A program made the translations under genes and the position numbers. A stretch of 23,896 bases of DNA from a virus. The stretch lies in IMG/VR virus record IMGVR_UViG_3300036669_000050, positions 1-23,896 of that record; one strand, given 5' to 3'. How positions within the stretch are numbered: the stretch's first letter is position 1; the number at the start of each line of letters is the position of its first letter. This document shows positions 12,285 through 19,204 of this stretch, piece after piece. Below the pieces are notes generated by a model that made no database searches, had not been told where the DNA came from, and saw only the letters and a program-made list of their open reading frames with translations.

Positions 12285-12845
12285 TTAAATACGTCTCTTC
12301 CTATAATTCCAAAAATAAAATATTAGCCCACCTATGGCAACTACTGCTATGCCAATTAAGGACCATGCCAGGCTGCTCCATCCGTTAGGTTTTTCACTTT
12401 CGACTGCGAGCAGTTTTTTTTCAGCTTCAAGACGCAGCTGTTCCTGTTTCTTTTGCTTTAGGTCTATCAATGACTTGTCAATTAATGACTGTTTTTCAGA
12501 TTGTTTATTTTCAAGATCTTCTTTACTTTCTTTATTTGTTGTCTTGACTTCTTTAAAGTTGTTGAATGTCGTTGTCTTAACGCCTTCTTTAACGCTTTCT
12601 TCTATGCTTGCTGGCTTTGTAGTGTCAGATACTTTACCTTCAAACGTGGCGCTTATATCGCTTTTAATTTCAGTCGTTTCAGATTGCCGGACAGTCTCTT
12701 TCTCCATGTCTTTTTTTACGGACACTTTTACATCACTTTCCACGGACACTTCTGTTTTAACTTTTGAAACATCTAGTGCCTTTTTTCTGGTGCCACATCC
12801 TAAGATTAGGAAAACGGCAAATAATAAGATTATTTTTTTCATCAT
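12285..12845 (-). CDS. Probable unimolecular spanin (lipoprotein plus C-terminal membrane helix)
   Basis: A 186-residue protein with two membrane anchors at opposite ends. The N-terminus is a lipoprotein signal (MMKKIILLFAVF) with lipobox LILGC, so Cys17 would be lipidated and placed in the outer membrane. The C-terminus has a hydrophobic helix (about 158-179, ending in Trp/Tyr) and a basic tail YRKRRI, an inner-membrane anchor. Between them lies about 135 residues of charged, Lys/Glu/Ser-rich helical sequence. This is the design of u-spanins such as T1 gp11, which fuse inner and outer membrane in the last step of lysis. It follows the amidase gene directly (stop 12846, start 12845). No sequence homology is claimed; the call rests on topology and context. 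Confidence 0.7.
   Translation of the reverse strand: MMKKIILLFAVFLILGCGTRKKALDVSKVKTEVSVESDVKVSVKKDMEKETVRQSETTEIKSDISATFEGKVSDTTKPASIEESVKEGVKTTTFNNFKEVKTTNKESKEDLENKQSEKQSLIDKSLIDLKQKKQEQLRLEAEKKLLAVESEKPNGWSSLAWSLIGIAVVAIGGLIFYFWNYRKRRI
12310..12340 (-). promoter_or_regulatory. Promoter of the tmRNA inside the end of the spanin gene
   Basis: On the minus strand TTG (12340-12338), 20 bases, then TATTTTTG (12317-12310) match the Bacteroidota -33/-7 pattern. Transcription would start near 12303, about 25 bases before the tRNA-like part of the tmRNA. The tmRNA could therefore be made independently of the lysis transcript that also runs through it. Confidence 0.5.
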
Positions 12846-13367
12846 TTATTCTTGTATTTTTAAAAGCCATTCTTTTATAACGCACGCATATTCCTGCACA
12901 TCTTTAAAATTCAGAGACTCGCCATTATCTCCAAAAAACGGCTCCAGAATAATAGCGTCACAAGGCATTAAAGAAAGGAATACAAAACCACGACCACCTT
13001 TTGTAACTGTCTTTTCACCTCTATTTTTTACCTTATATTTTTTACTTATAATTTCATTAAATACCTTTCCATATCCTAAAGATCTGGCGTTTCCTTGATA
13101 TGTAACCGTTTCAGTTCCATTTGCAGTTCCATTAAAGAAATTAAAATGCAGCTCCACAATCAAATCATAATCACAAGGCTTTACCATTTCTTGTAAATCT
13201 TGCATCTGGGCAGTGTAACCTCTGGCGTTTGGACGCTTGTAAATATCAGCGACCATAGAAAGGCTTGCTGCAACTTCACAGTGATAAATGTATTCGCTCA
13301 TCCCTAAATATTTGGAGAAAGCGCCTGGCGACTTAAAGTCGTGTCCGATAACTATTGCTATATTCAT
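12846..13367 (-). CDS. N-acetylmuramoyl-L-alanine amidase (endolysin)
   Basis: A 173-residue Amidase_3-type enzyme that cuts the bond between muramic acid and the peptide stem of peptidoglycan. The first strand ends in the zinc ligand GHD (H9), the second ligand Glu is E25 or E31 (MSEYIYHCEVA), the third is H74 in VELHFN, and the catalytic Glu is E142 in IILEPFFGDN. There is no signal peptide, so it needs a holin to reach its substrate. It sits between the candidate holin and the spanin. The single-domain form without a cell-wall-binding domain is normal for phages of Gram-negative hosts. Confidence 0.92.
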   Translation of the reverse strand: MNIAIVIGHDFKSPGAFSKYLGMSEYIYHCEVAASLSMVADIYKRPNARGYTAQMQDLQEMVKPCDYDLIVELHFNFFNGTANGTETVTYQGNARSLGYGKVFNEIISKKYKVKNRGEKTVTKGGRGFVFLSLMPCDAIILEPFFGDNGESLNFKDVQEYACVIKEWLLKIQE

Positions 13368-13401
13368 CTGCTTTTATTTAATGATTAGTATTTTGATAGG
13401 T

Positions 13402-13740
13402 TTAAGTGTCGCTTTGTTTTCGCTCCTCTTCAAACAAGCTCAGCAAATTCAATGTCTCAATATCCCCCGCATTCATTTTTCTAAGTAGGGGCAATACCGC
13501 GCTCATCGTTATTTTAATGCGCTGCAAATCATTCTTTATCACTCGCAGCTCCATTTCATTACTCTTATTCCTTTCCTTTTCTATCTCCAGTTTCTTCATG
13601 ATTTCTTCGAGCTTAATTTCCCGACCCATGCGCCATTCCTTAAGTGAGTCAGCTATCCATTTGAAAGATGTAATGATTGCCGCCACTCCACCTAGCACTC
13701 CTATTAAAATACTGTTGTCTGAGCTTATCATTTCTTTCAT
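13402..13740 (-). CDS. Membrane-anchored coiled-coil protein, holin candidate
   Basis: A 112-residue protein when started at ATG 13740 (MKEMISSDNS). A start at 13797 would add residues that include the palindromic repeat and would overlap the upstream gene by 25 bases, so it is not preferred. Residues about 9-27 (SILIGVLGGVAAIITSFKW) form one membrane helix near the N-terminus, followed by a long charged coiled coil (about 33-80) and an acidic C-terminus. One membrane helix plus a charged cytoplasmic part, directly upstream of the amidase, fits a class III-like holin or a holin partner. This assignment is by context only. Confidence 0.6.
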   Translation of the reverse strand: MKEMISSDNSILIGVLGGVAAIITSFKWIADSLKEWRMGREIKLEEIMKKLEIEKERNKSNEMELRVIKNDLQRIKITMSAVLPLLRKMNAGDIETLNLLSLFEEERKQSDT

Positions 13741-13753
13741 TTTGTTGTAGTTA

Positions 13754-13769
13754 CGCTTTCGCGAAAGCG
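13754..13769. repeat. 16-bp palindrome CGCTTTCGCGAAAGCG, copy 3 (intergenic)
   Basis: A perfect copy in the 32-base gap between the stop of the gene at 13773-14408 and the preferred start of the holin candidate at 13740. As an 8-bp hairpin in the leader it could affect mRNA stability or translation of the lysis genes. Confidence 0.9.
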
Positions 13770-13772
13770 GAT

Positions 13773-14408
13773 TTAAAACAGTTTTATAACCATCCATAAC
13801 AGTGGATGCGATAGAATGATGGCAAGTAATACAACTGCTATTGCACCATATTTGTACAGCGGTAAATAGCTAATGACATGCCCATAGGCATAAGAGTCTA
13901 TCTGTATAATAGTAGCAAGACGCGGCCTCTCGCTTGATATTCTTCTTTCTTTGGACCATAAATATCTTAATGGCCTTACTATTCTTAATAAACTCACTCG
14001 CTTGTCATGATGCACTCTAGGATCGCCTAGTTGCATCATCACTTTAGAAAGTAATACATCAGCCAACTTTAAATTTTTCAAGGTGTAGGTGTAATTTATC
14101 GCGTCCAAATAGTCGTGCAATACACCAGAGATATCATAATAAAAATCACCTACTTTATGCAGCTCTACGTCACCGCTCGCGCCGTCATATTGCTCCGGGT
14201 GTTTACTAAAATATATAAAGGCATCATTCATTAACCTGATGATAAAGCCTTCCATTCCAGCAGTAACCATTTTATCTATAAGAAGTTTTTTATGGTTTTC
14301 AAGTGTAGCAGAATCGAGATGTGCAAACGGCTGCTTTCTCCAGGCATCTTTATTGGTAAAACCGCCTATAGAAATCTTGGACGCTATGTAATTTAAGACC
14401 GATATCAT
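13773..14408 (-). CDS. Hypothetical protein with C-terminal membrane helix
   Basis: A 211-residue protein starting MISVLNYIASKISIGGF. Most of it is soluble and helical, with clusters of charged residues (KRVSLLRIVRPLRYLWSKERR near 155). The last 25 residues (YGAIAVVLLAIILSHPLLWMVIKLF) form one strong hydrophobic helix and end the protein, so it is probably tail-anchored in the inner membrane. The start overlaps the upstream gene by 4 bases. It lies between the tail-fibre genes and the lysis cassette and could belong to either; a lysis-related role fits the anchor. No family recognised. Confidence 0.65.
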   Translation of the reverse strand: MISVLNYIASKISIGGFTNKDAWRKQPFAHLDSATLENHKKLLIDKMVTAGMEGFIIRLMNDAFIYFSKHPEQYDGASGDVELHKVGDFYYDISGVLHDYLDAINYTYTLKNLKLADVLLSKVMMQLGDPRVHHDKRVSLLRIVRPLRYLWSKERRISSERPRLATIIQIDSYAYGHVISYLPLYKYGAIAVVLLAIILSHPLLWMVIKLF

Positions 14409-14908
14409 AAGGCTATTATTAATTTTCCAGACCCTAGATTAAAAGTGTTGTGGCTTTCTGCATTTGCAATAGAAATGATTCCTATGCAATAAATAAGCCT
14501 ATCAAAAAATCCAGTAATCTCTACAGGTACACTAGGCATCGCAGCACCTATTAAAGCGTTCATTTGAGAGGCACTCATTACCATGTTATACTTTACCATT
14601 TGATGCGATTTGATTACCTCTTTTTCATAAGGCTCCCCTATAGGAGTAACCATGTCATCGTTATAGTCTTGTACGCTTTCAATGACTGCATAATGCTGGC
14701 GGTAAGTGATCACACCGCGAAAACCATCTTCTAAAGGCTTGTCCCACGCGATCTCAATAGTCGCAAAGCGGTCGTCATTTGTATCTGATACCTTTATAGG
14801 CATAGGGTTATTCACAAATCTTTCTCCGTGTTTATTAAATCGTCCAGCCTGTTCTATCCACTGGCTATAATTTATTGGTTCTGTAGTTTTTATTTTAATT
14901 TGTGCCAT
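14405..14908 (-). CDS. Hypothetical tail-associated protein
   Basis: A 167-residue protein starting MAQIKIKTTEPINYSQW. The first half is beta-rich (KVSDTNDDRFATIEIAW, GVITYRQHYAVIESV), the second half holds a short helix MSASQMNALIGAA and a C-terminal segment ending in LIIAL. No family recognised. It follows the LamG-type gene by 5 bases and overlaps the next gene by 4 bases. Because of its place behind the receptor-binding genes I read it as a baseplate or fibre accessory, without motif support. Confidence 0.6.
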   Translation of the reverse strand: MAQIKIKTTEPINYSQWIEQAGRFNKHGERFVNNPMPIKVSDTNDDRFATIEIAWDKPLEDGFRGVITYRQHYAVIESVQDYNDDMVTPIGEPYEKEVIKSHQMVKYNMVMSASQMNALIGAAMPSVPVEITGFFDRLIYCIGIISIANAESHNTFNLGSGKLIIAL

Positions 14909-14913
14909 GATTT

Positions 14914-15690
14914 TTATATTAGTTCTAAATTATTAAGTCCTTTTTGGTACATTAATCCGATTTGATCAGGTGTCAATTTTGCGTTAAAAAAACTTAAACA
15001 GTCCTTGTTTCCATTAAAAGACCTATTTGCATCATTTTTATCGGAGCCATCAACCCCGATAATCACATCGCTTTCGTATGTTTTAATTCTGCTAAACGAG
15101 TTTGAGTTTTCAGTAGATGTTGTTGGCGCCTCGTTAACATAAATATCGATATCTGAAACACCATCATAGGTAGCTGTTACCATTTGCCAAGTGTTAAGAT
15201 TATAAAAAGCACTATTTATAGCTCTTAAAAATGAAACGTTTCCACTAGCTTCTCTTTGAAATTCATCAAAAAGAATAAACTGAAAGCCAATACTTGGGTT
15301 GTAAACGACGATAAATTCAGAATTGGTAGGTAAACCTCTTTTAGTTATGAAAAAAGTTAATGTATTTTCTGCTGTTGGATAAATCCAAAAAGAAATACTA
15401 AAAGCTCTATTTGTTGTGCCATTTCCAAAATCAAAATCACTTGAATAAGGTATATTACCATAACTAGGGGTGGCTGTTGGATTTCCAGTTCCGCTATCAA
15501 ATTTTGCTGAATGTGTCCCAGCTCTTTTAGGGCTAGTTTGAAAAGCTACATTTGTACCGCTTGCATTATTTGCAGTCCTTTGATCTAAAAAACTGTTATC
15601 AAAACGATAGTAACTAAAAAGTTTATGAAAAGGAATTCCAGAGTTCGCTGCACTTGCAGGCATGCAGCTAAACATAATCGATGGCTCCAA
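14914..15690 (-). CDS. LamG/concanavalin-like tail protein, receptor-binding candidate
   Basis: A 258-residue protein. After a short N-terminal part (overlapping the previous gene in another frame by 23 bases) there is a jelly-roll lectin-like domain of the LamG type from about residue 25 to 255. Typical marks are YYRFDNSFLDQRTANNA near the start, FSISFWIYPTAENT (about 95-108), WQMVTATYDGVSDIDIYVNE (about 169-188), and the closing pattern GNKDCLSFFNAKLTPDQIGLMYQKG (split: CLSFFNAKLTPDQIGLMYQ, about 231-249). This family binds surface glycans, so the protein is the best candidate for host recognition. An alternative start is M6 or M10. Its length means it is almost all lectin domain, so it must be held to the tail by its neighbours. 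Confidence 0.8.
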   Translation of the reverse strand: MEPSIMFSCMPASAANSGIPFHKLFSYYRFDNSFLDQRTANNASGTNVAFQTSPKRAGTHSAKFDSGTGNPTATPSYGNIPYSSDFDFGNGTTNRAFSISFWIYPTAENTLTFFITKRGLPTNSEFIVVYNPSIGFQFILFDEFQREASGNVSFLRAINSAFYNLNTWQMVTATYDGVSDIDIYVNEAPTTSTENSNSFSRIKTYESDVIIGVDGSDKNDANRSFNGNKDCLSFFNAKLTPDQIGLMYQKGLNNLELI

Positions 15691-16117
15691 AAATTCTATA
15701 CACCATTCTCAATGTACCTATGTCAAAACCTATATAACGCACCACACATCCACCCTTTGATGGCTCGTCGCTTGCTTTTCTTAATGTGATGGTACCGTCT
15801 GCAGTGACGTGATTTTTAACCGTCACCTTTGTATCATCGTAAGCAAAAGTTACCGCACAAGTACCGTCAATGAAATGATCGCTGGTAAAGCCGCTTTTCA
15901 TTAAATTAGGATCATCTTGTAGCGTTACTACAATAGCGGTGCTGCCTACGTAAGAAATAGCCGCAAGGTGCAAGCTTTCTTGTAAGGTGTAAGAAGCTCC
16001 TATGGTGCTGTTTAGGATGCGGGGTTTTAAAGCCTCTAGGAATTTAAAATTGTCATCTAATTCTGCAAGTGTTAACTTACTTCCCTTTACTAGTCTAAGT
16101 GTTAATGCTAAACTCAT
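15668..16117 (-). CDS. Tail fibre / baseplate protein with phage-typical N-terminus
   Basis: A 149-residue protein starting MSLALTLRLVKGSKLTLAEL, followed by DDNFKFLEAL. The pattern L-x-x-G-S-x-L-T-x-x-E-x-D-x-N-F is widespread at the N-termini of phage fibre proteins and attaches them to the tail. The rest (about 35-149) is beta-rich, with one segment TVKNHVTADGTITLRKASDE that resembles a fibre repeat. It overlaps the LamG gene by 23 bases and is coupled to the 39-residue gene before it, so these three probably build one receptor-binding structure. Confidence 0.7.
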   Translation of the reverse strand: MSLALTLRLVKGSKLTLAELDDNFKFLEALKPRILNSTIGASYTLQESLHLAAISYVGSTAIVVTLQDDPNLMKSGFTSDHFIDGTCAVTFAYDDTKVTVKNHVTADGTITLRKASDEPSKGGCVVRYIGFDIGTLRMVYRIFGAIDYV

Positions 16118-16233
16118 TCTACGTAGTCATTTTGAACGTAGCTTGCCGCTACATAGTTGTTAAAATCATCGGTGTCCAGACCATACTGCTGCACTTTAAA
16201 TCCTATAAAATGTATGGTATTATCTATTGCCAT
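16114..16233 (-). CDS. 39-residue small tail-module protein
   Basis: A short gene in the 115-base gap between its neighbours. ATG 16233 shares one base with the upstream stop (TAATG), and its TGA (16116-16114) overlaps the downstream ATG (16117) as ATGA, so it is coupled on both sides. The product (MAIDNTIHFIGFKVQQYGL, then DTDDFNNYVAASYVQNDYVE) has no known family. Tiny proteins of about 40-50 residues next to fibre genes, such as XkdX, are common, but there is no clear sequence match to that family. Confidence 0.6.
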   Translation of the reverse strand: MAIDNTIHFIGFKVQQYGLDTDDFNNYVAASYVQNDYVE

Positions 16234-16817
16234 TAGCTTCTTATGGTGTTGATATCATAACTGTGATTTATGATATAGGTTTGTGTTTCTCCTGGTGGTC
16301 GCACACATTGCAATAAATAAGGCGTGTCGTTGCTTATGGTAAAGCTCTGTCCATTACCACTTACAGTGATGCCTTTATCTGCTAGGTCGCTTACCTCAGT
16401 GGTATCAAGTGCAACTCCTTCTTTAAGCGTGAGCGGTAATTCTAGGCGATCTGCTTTTCCATTTAGCCAGGCTATTTGAAATACTGCTATAAGGACATCA
16501 TTTTCATCTATTGCAGTACCTGTGCTAGGTATTCCTGTACGGTCATAACCGGTCATCGTGTGTGTTGTGCCATCAAATGCCACATGAAAAACCAGTGCTG
16601 GATCTTCATTAAGATAGGTGGTATAATCAATAGCTTCTTTCATCGCTGTTTTATAAGCTGTAGGAATGTCTCCATATACCGCAAGTTGTGGCGTTGCATT
16701 TATATAGGAATTAACAACCTCAATTTGCAGCACATCACCACCCGCAGCTGCAGCATCTAGATACACCTGGTCTATCCTTACATGATTTGTAATCGTTGCT
16801 ATTTTAATATTTGCCAT
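16233..16817 (-). CDS. Hypothetical tail/fibre-base protein
   Basis: A 194-residue protein starting MANIKIATITNHVRIDQVYL. It looks beta-rich with two halves: residues 1-75 (VLQIEVVNSYINATPQLAVYG) and 76-194 (LVFHVAFDGTTHTMTGYDRTG ... ITVSGNGQSFTISNDTPYLL), without membrane segments or enzyme motifs. It lies between the large tail hub gene and the fibre genes, where baseplate or adaptor proteins are coded. The 47-base gap before it holds a degenerate copy of the palindrome. No family recognised. Confidence 0.65.
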   Translation of the reverse strand: MANIKIATITNHVRIDQVYLDAAAAGGDVLQIEVVNSYINATPQLAVYGDIPTAYKTAMKEAIDYTTYLNEDPALVFHVAFDGTTHTMTGYDRTGIPSTGTAIDENDVLIAVFQIAWLNGKADRLELPLTLKEGVALDTTEVSDLADKGITVSGNGQSFTISNDTPYLLQCVRPPGETQTYIINHSYDINTIRS

Positions 16818-16832
16818 TATTGTTATTTATTT

Positions 16833-16848
16833 TGCTTTTGCGAAAGCG
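16833..16848. repeat. Degenerate copy of the 16-bp palindrome
   Basis: TGCTTTTGCGAAAGCG differs from the perfect palindrome at two positions (first and seventh base). It lies in the leader between the tail hub gene (stop 16865) and the gene starting at 16817. It may be a decaying copy. Confidence 0.6.
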
Positions 16849-16864
16849 GGATTTCTAAATAAAC

Positions 16865-19204
16865 CTATTCATTATAACTAGTCAATACCAGATCATCATG
16901 CAATGACTGCACAAGCGTTGTGGTGCTCATACCGGTATCAAGTTGCAAAGTCAAATCAGTGATTATAAAATTTTTAATTCCTTTAATATTAAATTGCTTT
17001 AAGGACCATGGATCTAGCAATCCAAAAACGCTGCTGTCTATTTTAACCAATACTGCAGGAGTAGTATCATGTACCATTTGAGCACGCACCTCTGCATATC
17101 TCGCTCCTTCATACTCCACTGGTGCATCTACCCTGCTCCACAATTCTCTGAATATTCTAGGCACTGGCACTGGTGGCACTAATGCATAAATAAAAAGTTG
17201 ATCTTTTATAAGTGTGCCGTATACTGTTAAATACTTGAACGCGGTACCATCCACAAATTCTAGATATACATAGAACTTACCTTGATCAGTTCTAAACATT
17301 TGAAAGTTAAAGGTGCCTTGATAGTTGCTAGGATATACGGTCTTTATTTCTTCATAAGTAGTGCTGCCATTTTTAATACCATAGATGGTGTCTCCATTAG
17401 TAATAGCATCCTGCAGTGCTGTATAAGTGGCACTACTTACTTCGATATAATCAATCGCATTGTAAGGTGGCACAAAGCCATCATATAATTCTGTCTTTGC
17501 AAGTGGCTGGTACTCGGTGTAGTTTTCATTGTTAGTATCTACACTATTTAAAGTAAAGTGACTATCACTCAAGTCATTTACATTATCACCATGAGTCAGA
17601 TCAATATCATATTGAGTGGTCCAGTCTATATTCCTAGTCACATCTGTAACCTGCTCCTCATCTGCAGTGTACTTGATACTCAATTGTGAGCATCCTACTG
17701 CATAGGCTTTAATATTATTTTGCGGATTCCCTAGTGCATATATGCGCACTTGTAAAAGGCCGCCTGGTGTAGGCAATTGCATTTCCTTAAGAGATAACTT
17801 GCCCACTATACGCTTAGGATCTTCTGCATCATTTACTGCAGTACCTTCATAGCTTATCTCTAATAGATATCCTTCTCTATTCACATACCCTGGTAAGTTG
17901 CTTATCATGGTCACACCATCATAAAGGATCTCATAGTTAAAATTCTGATTCCCATAGTCAGCTTCATCTAGTGCTGGAAATGGTCCTGAGTTATCTATAA
18001 AATTAAATATTCCCACCATGGTAATATCTACATCGATAAAATCAGGATCGCTTTTTAAATAAATAGGCTCTTGCAACTCCATATAATAGCCAGCGTTATT
18101 AACTGGAGTAATGGAGTAATATTCTAGTGCAACAAATTCACCGCTGCTTATAATATTAGAACGCCTATCAGCTTCTGCAACACCTATTGCTGCATTGCTC
18201 CCTACATAATTCCCATAACTTAATGGCAGTCTCCTTGTGCCTAATACTTCACGACCTACTTGCAGTCCAGCGGCACTAGTTACCCAATGCACTACAGGTG
18301 GTGGATTTTGCCACTGTGCAAGATCTTCATAAGGCTGGCTTATAATGTCCTCTGGCAATACATCTTTTCGCTCATCCACATCCCACTCAGCTGTTACTAA
18401 TTGGAATGGTGGTAATAGGCTTATTTGTGGAGTGGCCTCTAGTTGTATGGTCACAGGCTCGATAAGCATATCCACTCTACCATCTGGCTCACCAGCCGCA
18501 CTGTATTTATAATAGTTGATACTAGGTGTCACGCCATCAGGTAACCTGTAGCGGTTGTGACCTGTTATGTACCATTGATCTTGATAGACAAATAGAGAGC
18601 AGCCTAGTGTCTCCAGTAGTGCATCTATTATCTTATAACAGTCATCCAGCTTATCGCTGTTGCTCTTATAAGTAGCCATATCTATATAGATCTTATTCCA
18701 GTCATCTTCTATATCTGGACTGTCATTTTTTAAGGATGGTGCAAATAGTATAGGCAGGTTTAAATTAGTTAATGCCAGGCATCTTTGCAGCACAGTGATC
18801 ACACTATGCCTCTGGCTATAAAAGGCAGTAGGTAAGTATTTCCCCTTAAGCCTAGCAAGTCCATCTGTAGCCGTAAAATTTACATAGAGCAGCTTATGCT
18901 CATAAGGTTCTTCATATTGCTCAGGCAGTATAAAACCTCTCCAGATAACAAGGTCACTCTCATTAGTAAGAATCACCTCATAATTAGTCTCATTACCGGT
19001 AAACAAATGCTGGAATGCAAGATCACTTGCATCATTTACTTCCATAGAGAAATTCAACTCACTAGCCATCATGTACTGGCCGCGATCATCACTACCATTA
19101 TACTTTAACTGTAGCGATCCACGCTCTGCAAACTCCTCATTAATAGGCATGCTATTCTCTTGAGAGTTGACTATGGACAGTGTTAAGGATTGAGCTGGTA
19201 TCAT
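16865..19204 (-). CDS. Large tail hub / distal tail protein
   Basis: A 779-residue protein following the tape measure gene with a 4-base overlap (19201-19204), the position of the tail hub or distal tail/receptor-platform protein. The N-terminus (about 1-140: LQLKYNGSDDRGQYMMASEL, FQHLFTGNETNYEVIL, WRGFILPEQYEE) resembles the first domains of siphovirus distal tail/hub proteins found in Bacteroidota phages. Residues about 180-240 (CYKIIDALLETLGCSLFVYQ) resemble the hub ring domain. The rest is beta-rich and probably carries carbohydrate-binding or Ig-like insertions. No peptidase or lysozyme motif is visible, so it does not obviously degrade cell wall. Function by position and partial pattern. 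Confidence 0.75.
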   Translation of the reverse strand: MIPAQSLTLSIVNSQENSMPINEEFAERGSLQLKYNGSDDRGQYMMASELNFSMEVNDASDLAFQHLFTGNETNYEVILTNESDLVIWRGFILPEQYEEPYEHKLLYVNFTATDGLARLKGKYLPTAFYSQRHSVITVLQRCLALTNLNLPILFAPSLKNDSPDIEDDWNKIYIDMATYKSNSDKLDDCYKIIDALLETLGCSLFVYQDQWYITGHNRYRLPDGVTPSINYYKYSAAGEPDGRVDMLIEPVTIQLEATPQISLLPPFQLVTAEWDVDERKDVLPEDIISQPYEDLAQWQNPPPVVHWVTSAAGLQVGREVLGTRRLPLSYGNYVGSNAAIGVAEADRRSNIISSGEFVALEYYSITPVNNAGYYMELQEPIYLKSDPDFIDVDITMVGIFNFIDNSGPFPALDEADYGNQNFNYEILYDGVTMISNLPGYVNREGYLLEISYEGTAVNDAEDPKRIVGKLSLKEMQLPTPGGLLQVRIYALGNPQNNIKAYAVGCSQLSIKYTADEEQVTDVTRNIDWTTQYDIDLTHGDNVNDLSDSHFTLNSVDTNNENYTEYQPLAKTELYDGFVPPYNAIDYIEVSSATYTALQDAITNGDTIYGIKNGSTTYEEIKTVYPSNYQGTFNFQMFRTDQGKFYVYLEFVDGTAFKYLTVYGTLIKDQLFIYALVPPVPVPRIFRELWSRVDAPVEYEGARYAEVRAQMVHDTTPAVLVKIDSSVFGLLDPWSLKQFNIKGIKNFIITDLTLQLDTGMSTTTLVQSLHDDLVLTSYNE

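Noticed and set aside
12334-13098. Long plus-strand open frame (254 codons) opposite the spanin and amidase genes
   Set aside because: It is the antisense of low-complexity Lys/Glu-rich coding DNA, giving Ser/Phe-rich sequence without domains, and it conflicts with two well-supported genes.
13741-13797. N-terminal extension of the holin candidate up to 13797
   Set aside because: It would read through the palindromic repeat and overlap the previous gene; the start at 13740 directly precedes the membrane helix.
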